The notes below the pieces were generated by a model. That model had not been told where the DNA came from and made no database searches. It saw only the letters and a list, made by a program, of their open reading frames with translations. From assembly GCF_001665395.1 (NCBI RefSeq), contig NZ_LZSG01000007.1, positions 1 to 64,000 on the forward strand: a stretch of DNA of 64,000 bases, read 5' to 3'. Numbering within the stretch: position 1 is the first letter of the stretch; every line of letters starts with the position of its first letter. Below are positions 53,741 through 62,702 of the stretch, in pieces. The DNA is from Mycobacterium sp. 1164966.3 (GTDB lineage Bacteria; Actinomycetota; Actinomycetes; Mycobacteriales; Mycobacteriaceae). The position numbers and the translations under genes were made by a program.

Positions 53741-55727
53741 ACCCGGGGCTGCTCGAGGCCACTCGTCGCGATACTCGGCGTACACCGGCGGGCCGGACCC
53801 GCTGGCTCCGCCAGTGGATCTGCGCGAGGCGCTGGAGCAGATCGGGCAGGACGTCATGGCGGGCACCTCGCCGCGCCGGGCTTTGTCCGAGCTGCTGCGG
53901 CGCGGTACCCAGAACCTGACCGGTGCCGACCGGCTGGCGGCGGAGGCCAACCGTCGTCGACGAGAGTTATTGCGCCGCAACAACTTAGACGGGACCCTGC
54001 AGGAGATCAAGAAACTGCTCGACGAGGCGGTACTGGCCGAACGCAAGGAGCTGGCCCGGGCTCTGGACGACGACGCGCGCTTCGGCGAACTGCAGTTGGA
54101 TGCGCTGCCGGCGTCGCCGGCCAAGGCCGTGCAAGAGCTGTCCGATTACAGCTGGCGCAGCGGCGAGGCCCGCCAAAAGTACGAGCAGATCAAGGATCTG
54201 CTGGGCCGCGAGATGCTGGACCAGCGTTTCGCCGGCATGAAGCAGGCGCTGGAAGGAGCCACCGACGCCGACCGCCAGCGTGTCAACGAGATGCTGGACG
54301 ACCTGAACGACCTGTTGGACAAGCACTCTCGCGGTGAAGACACTCAGCAGGACTTCGACGAGTTCATGGACAAGCATGGCGAGTTCTTCCCGGAGAACCC
54401 GCGCAACGTCGAGGAGTTGCTGGACTCGCTGGCCAAGCGCGCAGCGGCGGCCCAACGCTTCCGCAACAGCCTCAGTCCCGAACAGCGTGCCGAGCTGGAT
54501 GCACTGGCGCAGCAGGCATTTGGGTCGCCGGCGTTGATGCAGGCACTGAATCGGCTGGACGCGCATCTGCAGGCTGCGCGGCCGGGCGAAGACTGGATGG
54601 GATCCGAGGACTTCTCCGGCGACAACCCGTTCGGCATGGGCGAAGGCACGCAGGCGCTGGCCGATATCGGGGAGCTGGAGCAGCTCGCCGAGCAACTGTC
54701 GCAAAGCTATCCGGGCGCCACCATGGACGACGTCGATCTCGACGCGCTGGCCCGCCAGCTCGGTGACCAGGCCGCCATCGATGCTCGCACCTTGGCCGAA
54801 CTGGAGCGTGCGCTGGTCAACCAGGGCTTCTTCGATCGTGGTTCCGACGGTCAGTGGCGGCTCTCCCCGAAGGCGATGCGACGGCTGGGCGAAGCCGCGT
54901 TACGTGATGTGGCACAACAGCTTTCCGGCCGTCGCGGTGAGCGTGACCATCGTCGCGCCGGAGCGGCGGGTGAGCTGACCGGCGCCACCCGGCCGTGGCA
55001 ATTCGGCGACACCGAACCGTGGAACATCCCCCGCACGCTCACCAATGCCGTGCTGCGCCAAGCTGGTACGGGATCGGTCGGCCAGACTTCGGCCATTCAG
55101 ATCACCGTCGACGACGTCGAGGTCTCCGAGACCGAGACTCGCGTTCAAGCCGCGGTGGCGCTGCTGGTGGACACCTCATTTTCGATGGTGATGGAGAACC
55201 GCTGGCTGCCGATGAAGCGAACAGCGCTGGCGCTCAATCATTTAGTGTGTACCAGGTTCCGGTCAGATGCCTTGCAGATCATCGCCTTTGGCCGCTATGC
55301 GCGGACCGTGACCGCTGCCGAGTTGACCGGTTTGGAGGGCGTCTACGAGCAGGGCACCAACCTGCACCACGCGCTGGCGCTGGCCGGGCGTCATCTCAAG
55401 CGGCACCCCAACGCGCAACCCGTCGTCCTGGTGGTGACCGACGGCGAGCCTACCGCCCATTTGGAGGATTTCGACGGGGACGGCAGCGCCGTGTTCTTTG
55501 ACTACCCACCGCATCCGCGGACCATCGCCCACACCGTGCGCGGGTTCGACGACATGGCCCGGCTGGGCGCACAGATCACGATCTTCCGGCTGGGCAGCGA
55601 CCCCGGCTTGGCACGGTTCATCGACCAGGTGGCGCGACGGGTCGAGGGACGAGTTGTGGTGCCCGACCTCGACGGGCTGGGAGCGGCGGTAGTCGGCGAT
55701 TACCTGCGCTCGCGACGACACCGCTAA
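53733..55727 (+). CDS. VWA-domain protein, partner of the MoxR ATPase (Rv0959-like)
   Basis: The 664-residue protein has a long helical, acidic N-terminal part (residues about 20-400; many Glu/Asp/Gln, e.g. LDDLNDLLDKHSRGEDTQQDFDEF) and a C-terminal von Willebrand A domain starting near residue 460. The MIDAS motif DTSFS lies in VALLVDTSFSMVMENRW, with later metal-binding Thr in EQGTNLHHAL and Asp in VVLVVTDGEPTAH. Paired MoxR-VWA systems are metal-ion-dependent assembly or remodelling machines. ATG 53733 overlaps the ATPase gene. Confidence 0.9.
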   Translation: MAKPGAARGHSSRYSAYTGGPDPLAPPVDLREALEQIGQDVMAGTSPRRALSELLRRGTQNLTGADRLAAEANRRRRELLRRNNLDGTLQEIKKLLDEAVLAERKELARALDDDARFGELQLDALPASPAKAVQELSDYSWRSGEARQKYEQIKDLLGREMLDQRFAGMKQALEGATDADRQRVNEMLDDLNDLLDKHSRGEDTQQDFDEFMDKHGEFFPENPRNVEELLDSLAKRAAAAQRFRNSLSPEQRAELDALAQQAFGSPALMQALNRLDAHLQAARPGEDWMGSEDFSGDNPFGMGEGTQALADIGELEQLAEQLSQSYPGATMDDVDLDALARQLGDQAAIDARTLAELERALVNQGFFDRGSDGQWRLSPKAMRRLGEAALRDVAQQLSGRRGERDHRRAGAAGELTGATRPWQFGDTEPWNIPRTLTNAVLRQAGTGSVGQTSAIQITVDDVEVSETETRVQAAVALLVDTSFSMVMENRWLPMKRTALALNHLVCTRFRSDALQIIAFGRYARTVTAAELTGLEGVYEQGTNLHHALALAGRHLKRHPNAQPVVLVVTDGEPTAHLEDFDGDGSAVFFDYPPHPRTIAHTVRGFDDMARLGAQITIFRLGSDPGLARFIDQVARRVEGRVVVPDLDGLGAAVVGDYLRSRRHR

Positions 55728-55732
55728 CCGGC

Positions 55733-55794
55733 CGCGAGCAGAAAGCAAACTTGCCTAATACCACGGCGTGTCGGGTAACTTCGCGTCTGCTCGC
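55733..55794. repeat. Long imperfect hairpin, GCGAGCAGA family (copy 6)
   Basis: Left CGCGAGCAGA from 55733 pairs with right TCTGCTCGCG ending 55794; the middle is partly decayed. It sits between convergent genes. Confidence 0.7.
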
Positions 55795-55808
55795 GCTCAC
55801 TGGCGCGC

Positions 55809-57500
55809 TCATAGCTGGTGTTGCGGTGGTGCAGTCGGCAACTCGTACGGGCCGGCGCCGCCGGGCAGTCGGTCCACGCCCGACGCGCGGGGCGTGACGA
55901 GGTCGTCAGGCAGCCCGGCCAGCACCGCCGCCATGTTGTAGGCGCTCATCCGAAGTTCCCCGTTGCTTCCGATGCGAGGGTATTCCGAATGGCCGTATGC
56001 CCGTTCGTGAACCTGTCCGTCGCCGTACCGTCCACCCAGGGCCAAACCCGTCCTCGTCGACAGCTCGGTCATTCCGGGCACGTCTTGGGGTGCGCGACCG
56101 AAGATGTCGAAGCCGGGAATCACGTCGGCCACATGGTCATTGACGCCGATCAGGTAGTAGGCGTGTCCAGGTTGGACGCCCAGCTGCGCGACGTCGCTGA
56201 GTTCGATGCCGGGGGAGCCATACAAGACAACATCGCAGACCGGCGCGCCCTGCTGCAACGCCAGACTGGTCACCAGTGACCCGTAGGAGTGTCCGAAAGC
56301 TGTGATGCGCTGATCGGCGACGTTGCTGGTAGCCGCCAGCGCTTTATAGAAGCTGTTCAGCAGACCTGCGCTCCTGCGCGCCAGTTCGATATTGGTGACG
56401 TCGGTGAGGCTGTCGGGTGCGTCGTAGCCCAGCCACACCACCGATGCCACCGCGTCGTATCCGGGCTTGCTTGCCACTCTGCGCAATTCGCTTGCCTTGT
56501 TGCGTTGGGCTTCGGCCTCGCGCACCATTTGTTCGACGCTGGAGCTGACCCGGGTGTTGAGACCGCCGACGGTGACGCCGACGCATTCAGCATCGTCGAC
56601 GTCACCGATAGCGATCGCCGCGAGCACTTTGCGGGGATCGCCGTCGACATCCAAGAGCATAAGGCGTGCGCCCGGTTGCCCGGTTAAAGCCCGTTGCAGC
56701 GCAGTCAGATCCGCGAGCTTGTCCGGGTTTGTATGCCAGCCGTGGGTGTTGAGCCAGCCGTTCTGAAGTCGTCTGATTTCGCGTTGCAGCACAGGAATAT
56801 TGAGTTCGCTGCGGACATCGCCGGGTATGCCATCGAGGTTGCGGATGCTATCCCCGTACCGCTCTTTGACCCAATCCTGCTGGCCCGGAGTCAATGAGTG
56901 CCACCACTTGTCGACCCCAGCGGGACCACTGCCCGCTGCTGGTATCTGCACCACTTCGATTGCGGTACCGCTTATTTGGGCGTCAACTTGCTCGGCAGAC
57001 AGATCGCCCTCGGCACCGCGGATCGCCGCAGCGAGGTCTTCGTCGGCCCGTTGGGCTTCGGCCAGCAGGTTGGTGATGCGTTGCATCAGGTCGAATTGCA
57101 GTTCGCTGATCCGGTCGCGGTCGGCAGCCGATAAACACGGAAAGCCGTCCGGCGGAACGACGGTGCCGGCGGCGTCATCGATCGTTAGGCCATGTTCCCA
57201 AGCAGTCTGCCTGATCGCTCGAAGCCGCGACTTGATCACGATGATCTCCTCGACCGACTTCTGCGCTGCCCGGGCGACCGCCAGGCAGGCGTCGGCGTGC
57301 GTGTCCAGGATGACAGTGGTGTGGTGGATGGCCAGCTCCGCCGCATCAGCGGCGTCACCACCGAAGTCGAGCAGTCGCGCGGTGTCGCTCAGGGCAGCCG
57401 ACGCCACGCGCGTGCCGTGGGCGCGTTTGGTCGCCGCGTCGAACACGGCTGCGACCGCCTCCGGGTCCCAACTGTCGATGTCAGCCAACGTCAGTGTCAT
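55809..57500 (-). CDS. DUF1023 alpha/beta hydrolase with helical N-terminus, probable ESX-type cargo
   Basis: The 563-residue protein has an N-terminal helical part (residues about 1-210, rich in Ala/Glu/Asp) that resembles helical export domains, and a C-terminal alpha/beta-hydrolase of the DUF1023 family. Markers are SVVWLGYDAPDSLTDV, nucleophile elbow FGHSYGSLVTSLAL and LYGSPGIELSD; the acid is probably in IGVNDHVADV and His in YGHSEYPR. It follows a WXG100-sized gene by 21 bases, a layout typical of ESX-exported enzymes. The substrate is unknown. Confidence 0.78.
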   Translation of the reverse strand: MTLTLADIDSWDPEAVAAVFDAATKRAHGTRVASAALSDTARLLDFGGDAADAAELAIHHTTVILDTHADACLAVARAAQKSVEEIIVIKSRLRAIRQTAWEHGLTIDDAAGTVVPPDGFPCLSAADRDRISELQFDLMQRITNLLAEAQRADEDLAAAIRGAEGDLSAEQVDAQISGTAIEVVQIPAAGSGPAGVDKWWHSLTPGQQDWVKERYGDSIRNLDGIPGDVRSELNIPVLQREIRRLQNGWLNTHGWHTNPDKLADLTALQRALTGQPGARLMLLDVDGDPRKVLAAIAIGDVDDAECVGVTVGGLNTRVSSSVEQMVREAEAQRNKASELRRVASKPGYDAVASVVWLGYDAPDSLTDVTNIELARRSAGLLNSFYKALAATSNVADQRITAFGHSYGSLVTSLALQQGAPVCDVVLYGSPGIELSDVAQLGVQPGHAYYLIGVNDHVADVIPGFDIFGRAPQDVPGMTELSTRTGLALGGRYGDGQVHERAYGHSEYPRIGSNGELRMSAYNMAAVLAGLPDDLVTPRASGVDRLPGGAGPYELPTAPPQHQL

Positions 57501-57521
57501 CGCCCGGTTTCGCCGCGGTGC

Positions 57522-57821
57522 TCAGCTTGGCCATGCCAGGGCCGCGGTGTTGCGCTGCTCCATCTGCCGGAAGCCGGCGGCGGCGAAGTGCATGCCCCGG
57601 GAGTGCTCGCCGAAGCGGGCGATGTGCGCGGTGCTGGTCATGGCCCACCCGTCGAGCAGTCCCGACAACGCCAGCGCCGACGATCCGACCCATCCGGGGT
57701 GCGCTTCCTCGGCCGTGCCGAGGCAAGACAGCTGCAAAGCCAGCAATGACTCGCCGTGGTCGGCCAGCTGGTTGCCGATTCGCGTCAGCGAATCAGGAGT
57801 CGCCCGCAACTGTTGCGGCAT
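57522..57821 (-). CDS. WXG100-like small helical protein
   Basis: The 99-residue helical protein (MPQQLRATPDSLTRIGNQLADHGESLLALQ...) has a WxG-like turn in HPGWVGSSALALSGLL. ATG 57821 is preferred to ATG 57839 because it gives the usual family length and has GAGAG upstream. Gene order (small helical partner, then large enzyme) suggests both form an export pair for an ESX system. No ESX apparatus gene is nearby. Confidence 0.7.
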   Translation of the reverse strand: MPQQLRATPDSLTRIGNQLADHGESLLALQLSCLGTAEEAHPGWVGSSALALSGLLDGWAMTSTAHIARFGEHSRGMHFAAAGFRQMEQRNTAALAWPS

Positions 57822-57883
57822 AACAACTCTCGGGTGCATCGGGCGGAGTATTACACGCCCCCATCGCGCGGGCCACTCAGCAC

Positions 57884-57945
57884 GGCGAGCAGACGCAAAA
57901 GCCCCGAACAGTGGTGGTTTTGAGGGGCTTTTGCGTCTGCTCGCC
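57884..57945. repeat. Long hairpin, GCGAGCAGACGCAAAA family (copy 7, perfect)
   Basis: Arms 57884-57905 and 57924-57945 pair perfectly over 22 bases (GGCGAGCAGACGCAAAAGCCCC). It is placed just past the stop of the DUF1707 gene and before the WXG100-like gene, both on the minus strand. Confidence 0.9.
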
Positions 57946-57947
57946 GT

Positions 57948-58550
57948 CTACCTGCGGGGCCTGCGGGCTTTGCGCTTGATGGCCACGCCGCCCCACAACG
58001 AGAAGCCGCGGATCTTCACCGTCGGAGCGCCCCGGACACCTTCGCCCAATACCTCGCGGTCGAAGCCGCCCATCACCCCGCGGCCGTGGATCTCGACGTT
58101 GACTTCCGGCGGCAACAGGATGGTCTGCATGCCCATGATCGAATACGCATGGATCTCGACGTCGGTCGACGTGAAGTCCGCGTAGCGCAGATCCAGCACC
58201 CCGCTGCCCCAGAGCGTGAGCGTCGTCAGCTTCTTGGGCACGTTCCATCGGCCGCGCCGCTCGAACCCGCTCAGCAGGGCCAGCAGCAGCGTCGAAGGCG
58301 CCGGATTGGGTTTGCCGCCGCGGCGTTGGTTTATCGGTGCACCCGGTAGGTCTGCCCGGAGTCGATCCAGTTCTTCGTATGTGGTGGCGGCGTAGGCCTT
58401 AGTGAGCCGGTCTTCGTAGTCGTTCAGCTGCAGACGGCCTTGCTCGGCTGCATAGGCCAGCAGTTGCGCGAGCATGATGCGATCGGTGTCGCCCGCGCGC
58501 GACGGTTCGTCACGCGCGTCCCTCGTGTCACGTCGAGCGGAGTTGCTCAT
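57948..58550 (-). CDS. DUF1707 / LiaF-like protein (Rv0966c-like)
   Basis: The 200-residue protein has an N-terminal DUF1707 (RIMLAQLLAYAAEQGRLQLNDYEDRLTKAYAATTYEELDRLRADLP), a linker and a C-terminal beta-rich cell-wall-active-antibiotic-response type domain (VLDLRYADFTSTDVEIHAYSIMGMQTILLPPEVNVEIHGRGVMGGFD). The architecture is common in actinobacteria and its function is not established. In M. tuberculosis the gene adjoins csoR and ctpV as I recall; here those genes are missing. Confidence 0.85.
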   Translation of the reverse strand: MSNSARRDTRDARDEPSRAGDTDRIMLAQLLAYAAEQGRLQLNDYEDRLTKAYAATTYEELDRLRADLPGAPINQRRGGKPNPAPSTLLLALLSGFERRGRWNVPKKLTTLTLWGSGVLDLRYADFTSTDVEIHAYSIMGMQTILLPPEVNVEIHGRGVMGGFDREVLGEGVRGAPTVKIRGFSLWGGVAIKRKARRPRR

Positions 58551-58736
58551 TACCCACGAGCGTACGACGTCCAGGTCTTAGGGCAAGTGGGTTGGCTAAA
58601 CTGCAACCTCCGTGTGGCATAGCTGCTGGTCACGGGTCGGTTCCGGCCGCCGCGCGGTTTGACGGCCAGCCCCTTGGGGGGTTCTGTTCGCTACACCGCA
58701 TGGCCGGCCGGCGCGGTTGACGGCTCGGCTCACTCG

Positions 58737-59555
58737 TCAGCGGCCGGCATCGTCAGCGGTGGAAGCTACCCAACTCGGGGGACGCTTCTGTAAGAACGCG
58801 AGCATGCCTTCGCGGGCTTCCTCGGACACGAACAGCCGCGCTGACTCCTCGGTCAGGCGTTCGGCGTCGCGGTCGAAGGCTGCCAGCACCGCGGCCGTGG
58901 TGAGGGCCTTGGAGGCGGCGAGGCCCTGCGGCGACCCTTTGCCGACGTCAGCGACCAGCCCGGCCACCGTCGCATCCACGTCGTTGGCCGCCATCGTGAC
59001 AAGCCCGATCTGGACCGCCGTGTGAGCGTCGAACGTCTCGCCGGTGAGGTAGTAGCGGGAGGCGGCCCGCGACGACAGCTTGGGCAGCAATGTCAGCGAG
59101 ATGATCGCCGGCGCGACGCCGATCCGGGCTTCGGTGAGCGCAAATGTGCTGCGGGGACCGGCGACCACGATGTCGCAGGCGCCGACCAGTCCGAACCCGC
59201 CGGCCCGGACGTGCCCGTTGATGGCGCCGATGACCGGAAGCGGCAATTCGACGATGTCGCGCAACAAGGCGGTCATCTCCCGGGCCCGCGCCACCGCCAC
59301 GTCGTAAGGGTCACCACCGCCCGCTTCGGACAGGTCCGCTCCCGCGCAGAAGGTGCCCCCGGTATGTCCCAAGACAACCACGCGCACCGCCGGGTCCGCC
59401 GCGGCGTCACGCAACCCTTGGTGCAGTTGAGTCAACAGCGCGGTGGAAACCGCATTGCGGTTGTGCGGCGAGTTCAGCGTCAGCCGCGCGACCGGACCGC
59501 CGCATTCGCCCGGGCCCGCATACTCGACGACTCGACTATCCATCAGAGGGGCCAT
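58737..59555 (-). CDS. echA7: Enoyl-CoA hydratase EchA7-like
   Basis: This crotonase-fold enzyme has 272 residues. GGTFCAGADLSEAGGG and NGHVRAGGFGLVGACDIVVA are the oxyanion segments; TEARIGVAPAIISLTLL carries the first catalytic Glu, and Ala replaces the second. It shares TGATG with fadE12, so is translationally coupled as last gene of accD2-accA2-fadE12-echA7. Likely acts in branched-chain or related acyl-CoA breakdown. Confidence 0.9.
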   Translation of the reverse strand: MAPLMDSRVVEYAGPGECGGPVARLTLNSPHNRNAVSTALLTQLHQGLRDAAADPAVRVVVLGHTGGTFCAGADLSEAGGGDPYDVAVARAREMTALLRDIVELPLPVIGAINGHVRAGGFGLVGACDIVVAGPRSTFALTEARIGVAPAIISLTLLPKLSSRAASRYYLTGETFDAHTAVQIGLVTMAANDVDATVAGLVADVGKGSPQGLAASKALTTAAVLAAFDRDAERLTEESARLFVSEEAREGMLAFLQKRPPSWVASTADDAGR

Positions 59556-60721
59556 CAGTAGCTTCGGGGCAGGCCCAGCGATGTCTGTGCGACGAAGTTC
59601 AGCACCATTTCCCGGCTGATTGGGGCGATTCTTCCGAGCCGGGCCGACGTCATCATCGCCGCCACGCCGTACTCCTTGGTCAGCCCGTTGCCACCCATCG
59701 ACTGCACGGCCTGATCGACGGTGCGGTTAGCCGCTTCGGCCGCAGCATATTTGGCCATGTTGGCGGCTTCGGCGGCACCGACGTCGTCGCCGCTGTCGTA
59801 GAGCGAAGCGGCCTTCTGCATCATCAGCTTGGCGAGTTCGATCTCAATGTGACACTGCGCCAACGGATGTGACAGACCCTGGTGTGCGCCGATCGGAGTG
59901 GACCAGACCTTGCGGGTCTTGACATAGTCGACGGCTTTGCTGAGCGCGAACCGACCCATGCCCACCGAGCTGGCCGCACCCATGATGCGCTCGGGGTTCA
60001 GGCCCGCGAAAAGCTGGGCGATGGCGGCGTCTTCGGCGCCGACGAGCGCGTCGGACGGCAGCCGCACGTCGTCGATGAACACCTGGAATTGGCGCTCGGG
60101 ACTAATCAGCTCCATCTCGATCGGGGTGTAGGTGAAGCCTGGCGCATCGGTGGGCACCACGAACAAGGCCGGGCGCAGCTTGCCCGTTTTAGCCTCTTCG
60201 GTGCGGGCCACCACCAGCACCGCTTGGGCTTGATCGACTCCGGAGATGAAGACCTTCTGGCCCTTGAGGATCCAGTCGCTGCCGTCGCGGCGGGCGGTCG
60301 TGATGATCTTGTGCGAATTCGATCCGGCGTCGGGTTCGGTGATCGCGAACGCCATGGTGAGCGAGCCGTCGGCGATGGCCGGGATCCAGCGTTTCTTCTG
60401 CTCTTCGGTGCCGAACTTGCTGATGATCGTGCCGTTGATGGCGGGCGATACCACCATGAGCAGCAACGCGCTACCGGCGGCCGCCATCTCCTCCATCACC
60501 AGTGACAGCTCGTACATTCCGGCGCCGCCACCGCCGTACTCCTCCGGCAGGTTCACTCCCAAGAAGCCGAGCTTTCCTGCCTCCGACCACAATTCGTCGG
60601 TGTGCTGGTGTGCGCGCGCTTTCTGCAAGTAGTACTCGCTGCCGTAGTTGGAGGCCCACTCGGATACCGCCTTGCGCAGCGCCCGGCGCTCCTCACTTTC
60701 GATGAAGCTGGTGTCGATCAT
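59555..60721 (-). CDS. fadE12: Acyl-CoA dehydrogenase FadE12-like
   Basis: This FAD-dependent dehydrogenase of 388 residues contains MAFAITEPDAGSNSHKI (flavin-binding loop), LKGQKVFISG, and the catalytic-base region TKEYGVAAMMTSARLGRIAPISREMVLNFVAQ. It introduces the double bond later hydrated by the neighbour. Its ATG overlaps the accA2 stop by one base. Confidence 0.93.
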   Translation of the reverse strand: MIDTSFIESEERRALRKAVSEWASNYGSEYYLQKARAHQHTDELWSEAGKLGFLGVNLPEEYGGGGAGMYELSLVMEEMAAAGSALLLMVVSPAINGTIISKFGTEEQKKRWIPAIADGSLTMAFAITEPDAGSNSHKIITTARRDGSDWILKGQKVFISGVDQAQAVLVVARTEEAKTGKLRPALFVVPTDAPGFTYTPIEMELISPERQFQVFIDDVRLPSDALVGAEDAAIAQLFAGLNPERIMGAASSVGMGRFALSKAVDYVKTRKVWSTPIGAHQGLSHPLAQCHIEIELAKLMMQKAASLYDSGDDVGAAEAANMAKYAAAEAANRTVDQAVQSMGGNGLTKEYGVAAMMTSARLGRIAPISREMVLNFVAQTSLGLPRSY

Positions 60722-62697
60722 TACGAATCTCCTTCTGCGTCGGGCGCTTCCACTCGCGCGAGAACAGTGCCGACTTCCACTTGCTGGCCGGCGTTGACGT
60801 CGAGCTGGGCGAGCACACCGTCGTTCGGTGCGGTGATGGTGTGTTCCATCTTCATTGCCTCGAGCCAGATCAGCGGCTGACCGGCGGTGACGGCATCACC
60901 GACGGCCGCGCCGATCCGGATGACGTTGCCCGGCATCGGCGCCACCAAAGACCCTTGTTCCACGGCCGAACCCGGCTCGGGGAAGCGCGGCAGTGCCGTC
61001 AGGTGGACGGGTCCGCGGGACGAATCGACGTACACGTCCTGGCCGTACTGTGCCACCAGGAACCGATAGGCCACCCCGTCCGCATCCAGCACCACCTGGT
61101 CGGGCGCGACGGAGACCAGTTGCACCGCCGGATCGTCGGGCAGCGCCAATCCGGTTCTGCTGAAACGATATTGGACTTGGTGCTCGGCGTCGCTATCGTC
61201 GCGGTAGGCCTTGACCTGATAGCCCGACGATACGTTGCGCCAGCCGCCGGGAATCGAACCGAACGCGCTTGCGGTGGCGCGATTGCGTGCGGAGTCGGCG
61301 AGCGCAGCGGCGATCATCGACAGTCGCACCGTCGCCGAGTCGGCCAGCTTTGCGGACAGCTCCGCAAGGCCGTGCGTGTCGAAAAATGCTGTGTCGGTGG
61401 CGCCATCGAGGAACGCCGGGTGCCGCAGCACGTTGACCAGCAGCTCGCGGTTGGTGCGCAGGCCGTGCAGGCGGGTGCGAGCCAGCGCGTCGGCCAGCAC
61501 TAGCGCCGCCTGACGGCGCGTCGGCGCGTAAGAGATGACCTTGGCCAGCATCGGGTCGTAGTAAATCGACACCGCCGACCCGTCGACAATGCCGGAATCC
61601 AGCCTGATCCCGGTGTGCCGTCCCAGCGAGGAGAACTCGGCGGCAACCGACGGCACGTCGATGGTGTGCACCGGGCCGGCCTGGGGTTGCCAGCCGCGCG
61701 CGGGATCCTCGGCATACAGCCGGGCCTCGATCGAATGCCCTTGGGCCGCAGGCGGTTCGGCCTCCAGCCGCCCGCCGGCAGCGACCGCGAGCTGCAGCTC
61801 GACCAGGTCTACCCCGGTGGTTTCCTCGGTCACCGGGTGCTCGACCTGCAGCCGGGTGTTCATCTCCAGGAAGTAGAACTCGCCGTCATCATCGGCCAGG
61901 AACTCCACGGTTCCGGCGCCGGTATACCCGATCGCACTGGCAGCCAGCCGGGCCGCGTCGAAAAGCTTGGCGCGCATCCCCGCCACCCGCTCGACCAAGG
62001 GCGACGGCGCCTCCTCGATGATCTTCTGGTGTCGGCGCTGGATCGAGCATTCGCGTTCACCGACGGCCCACACCGTGCCATGGGTATCGGCCATGACCTG
62101 AACCTCGACATGGTGCCCGGTGGGCAGGTAACGCTCGCAGAACACCGTCGGATCACCGAAGGCGGACTGGGCTTCGCGCCGCGCCGCCTCGACCTCGCCG
62201 GGCAGCGCCGACAATTCGCGAACCACCCGCATGCCGCGGCCACCACCGCCCGCGGACGCCTTGACCAGGACCGGCAGCTGCTCGTCGGTGACGGTCTCAG
62301 GGTCCAATTCGTCGAGCACCGGAACACCGGCCGCGGCCATGAGCTTCTTAGCCTCGATCTTGGAGCCCATCGCCCGCACCGCGTCCACCGGCGGCCCCAC
62401 CCAGGTGAGGCCGGCCTCTCGCACCGCAGCGGCGAATTCGGCGTTCTCCGAGAGGAATCCGTATCCGGGGTGGACCGCGTCCGCGCCGGCCGCACGCGCG
62501 GCGGCGACGATCGCTCCGGCATTCAGATAGTCATTAGTGTTCGGCAACCGCACCCGCGCGTCAGCCTCGCCGACGTGTGGCGCGTCCGCGTCCGGGTCGG
62601 TGTAGACGGCGACGGTCCCCAGACCCAACCGCCGACAGGTGGCGAACACCCGCCGGGCGATCTCGCCCCGGTTGGCGACCAGAACTCGAGTGATCAT
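60721..62697 (-). CDS. accA2: Acyl-CoA carboxylase alpha subunit AccA2-like (biotin carboxylase/BCCP)
   Basis: The protein of about 658 residues opens with the biotin carboxylase module (VLVANRGEIARRVFATCRRLGLG, ASAGGGGRGMRVV ATP loop, NTRLQVEHPVTEETTGVDLV). A linker follows, then a C-terminal biotin carrier with the biotinylated Lys in WLEAMKMEHTITAPNDG. An upstream frame to 63042 has no family sequence, so ATG 62697, five bases past accD2, is the start. With accD2 it probably carboxylates a branched unsaturated acyl-CoA. Confidence 0.95.
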   Translation of the reverse strand: MITRVLVANRGEIARRVFATCRRLGLGTVAVYTDPDADAPHVGEADARVRLPNTNDYLNAGAIVAAARAAGADAVHPGYGFLSENAEFAAAVREAGLTWVGPPVDAVRAMGSKIEAKKLMAAAGVPVLDELDPETVTDEQLPVLVKASAGGGGRGMRVVRELSALPGEVEAARREAQSAFGDPTVFCERYLPTGHHVEVQVMADTHGTVWAVGERECSIQRRHQKIIEEAPSPLVERVAGMRAKLFDAARLAASAIGYTGAGTVEFLADDDGEFYFLEMNTRLQVEHPVTEETTGVDLVELQLAVAAGGRLEAEPPAAQGHSIEARLYAEDPARGWQPQAGPVHTIDVPSVAAEFSSLGRHTGIRLDSGIVDGSAVSIYYDPMLAKVISYAPTRRQAALVLADALARTRLHGLRTNRELLVNVLRHPAFLDGATDTAFFDTHGLAELSAKLADSATVRLSMIAAALADSARNRATASAFGSIPGGWRNVSSGYQVKAYRDDSDAEHQVQYRFSRTGLALPDDPAVQLVSVAPDQVVLDADGVAYRFLVAQYGQDVYVDSSRGPVHLTALPRFPEPGSAVEQGSLVAPMPGNVIRIGAAVGDAVTAGQPLIWLEAMKMEHTITAPNDGVLAQLDVNAGQQVEVGTVLARVEAPDAEGDS

Positions 62698-62702
62698 GAG
62701 GC

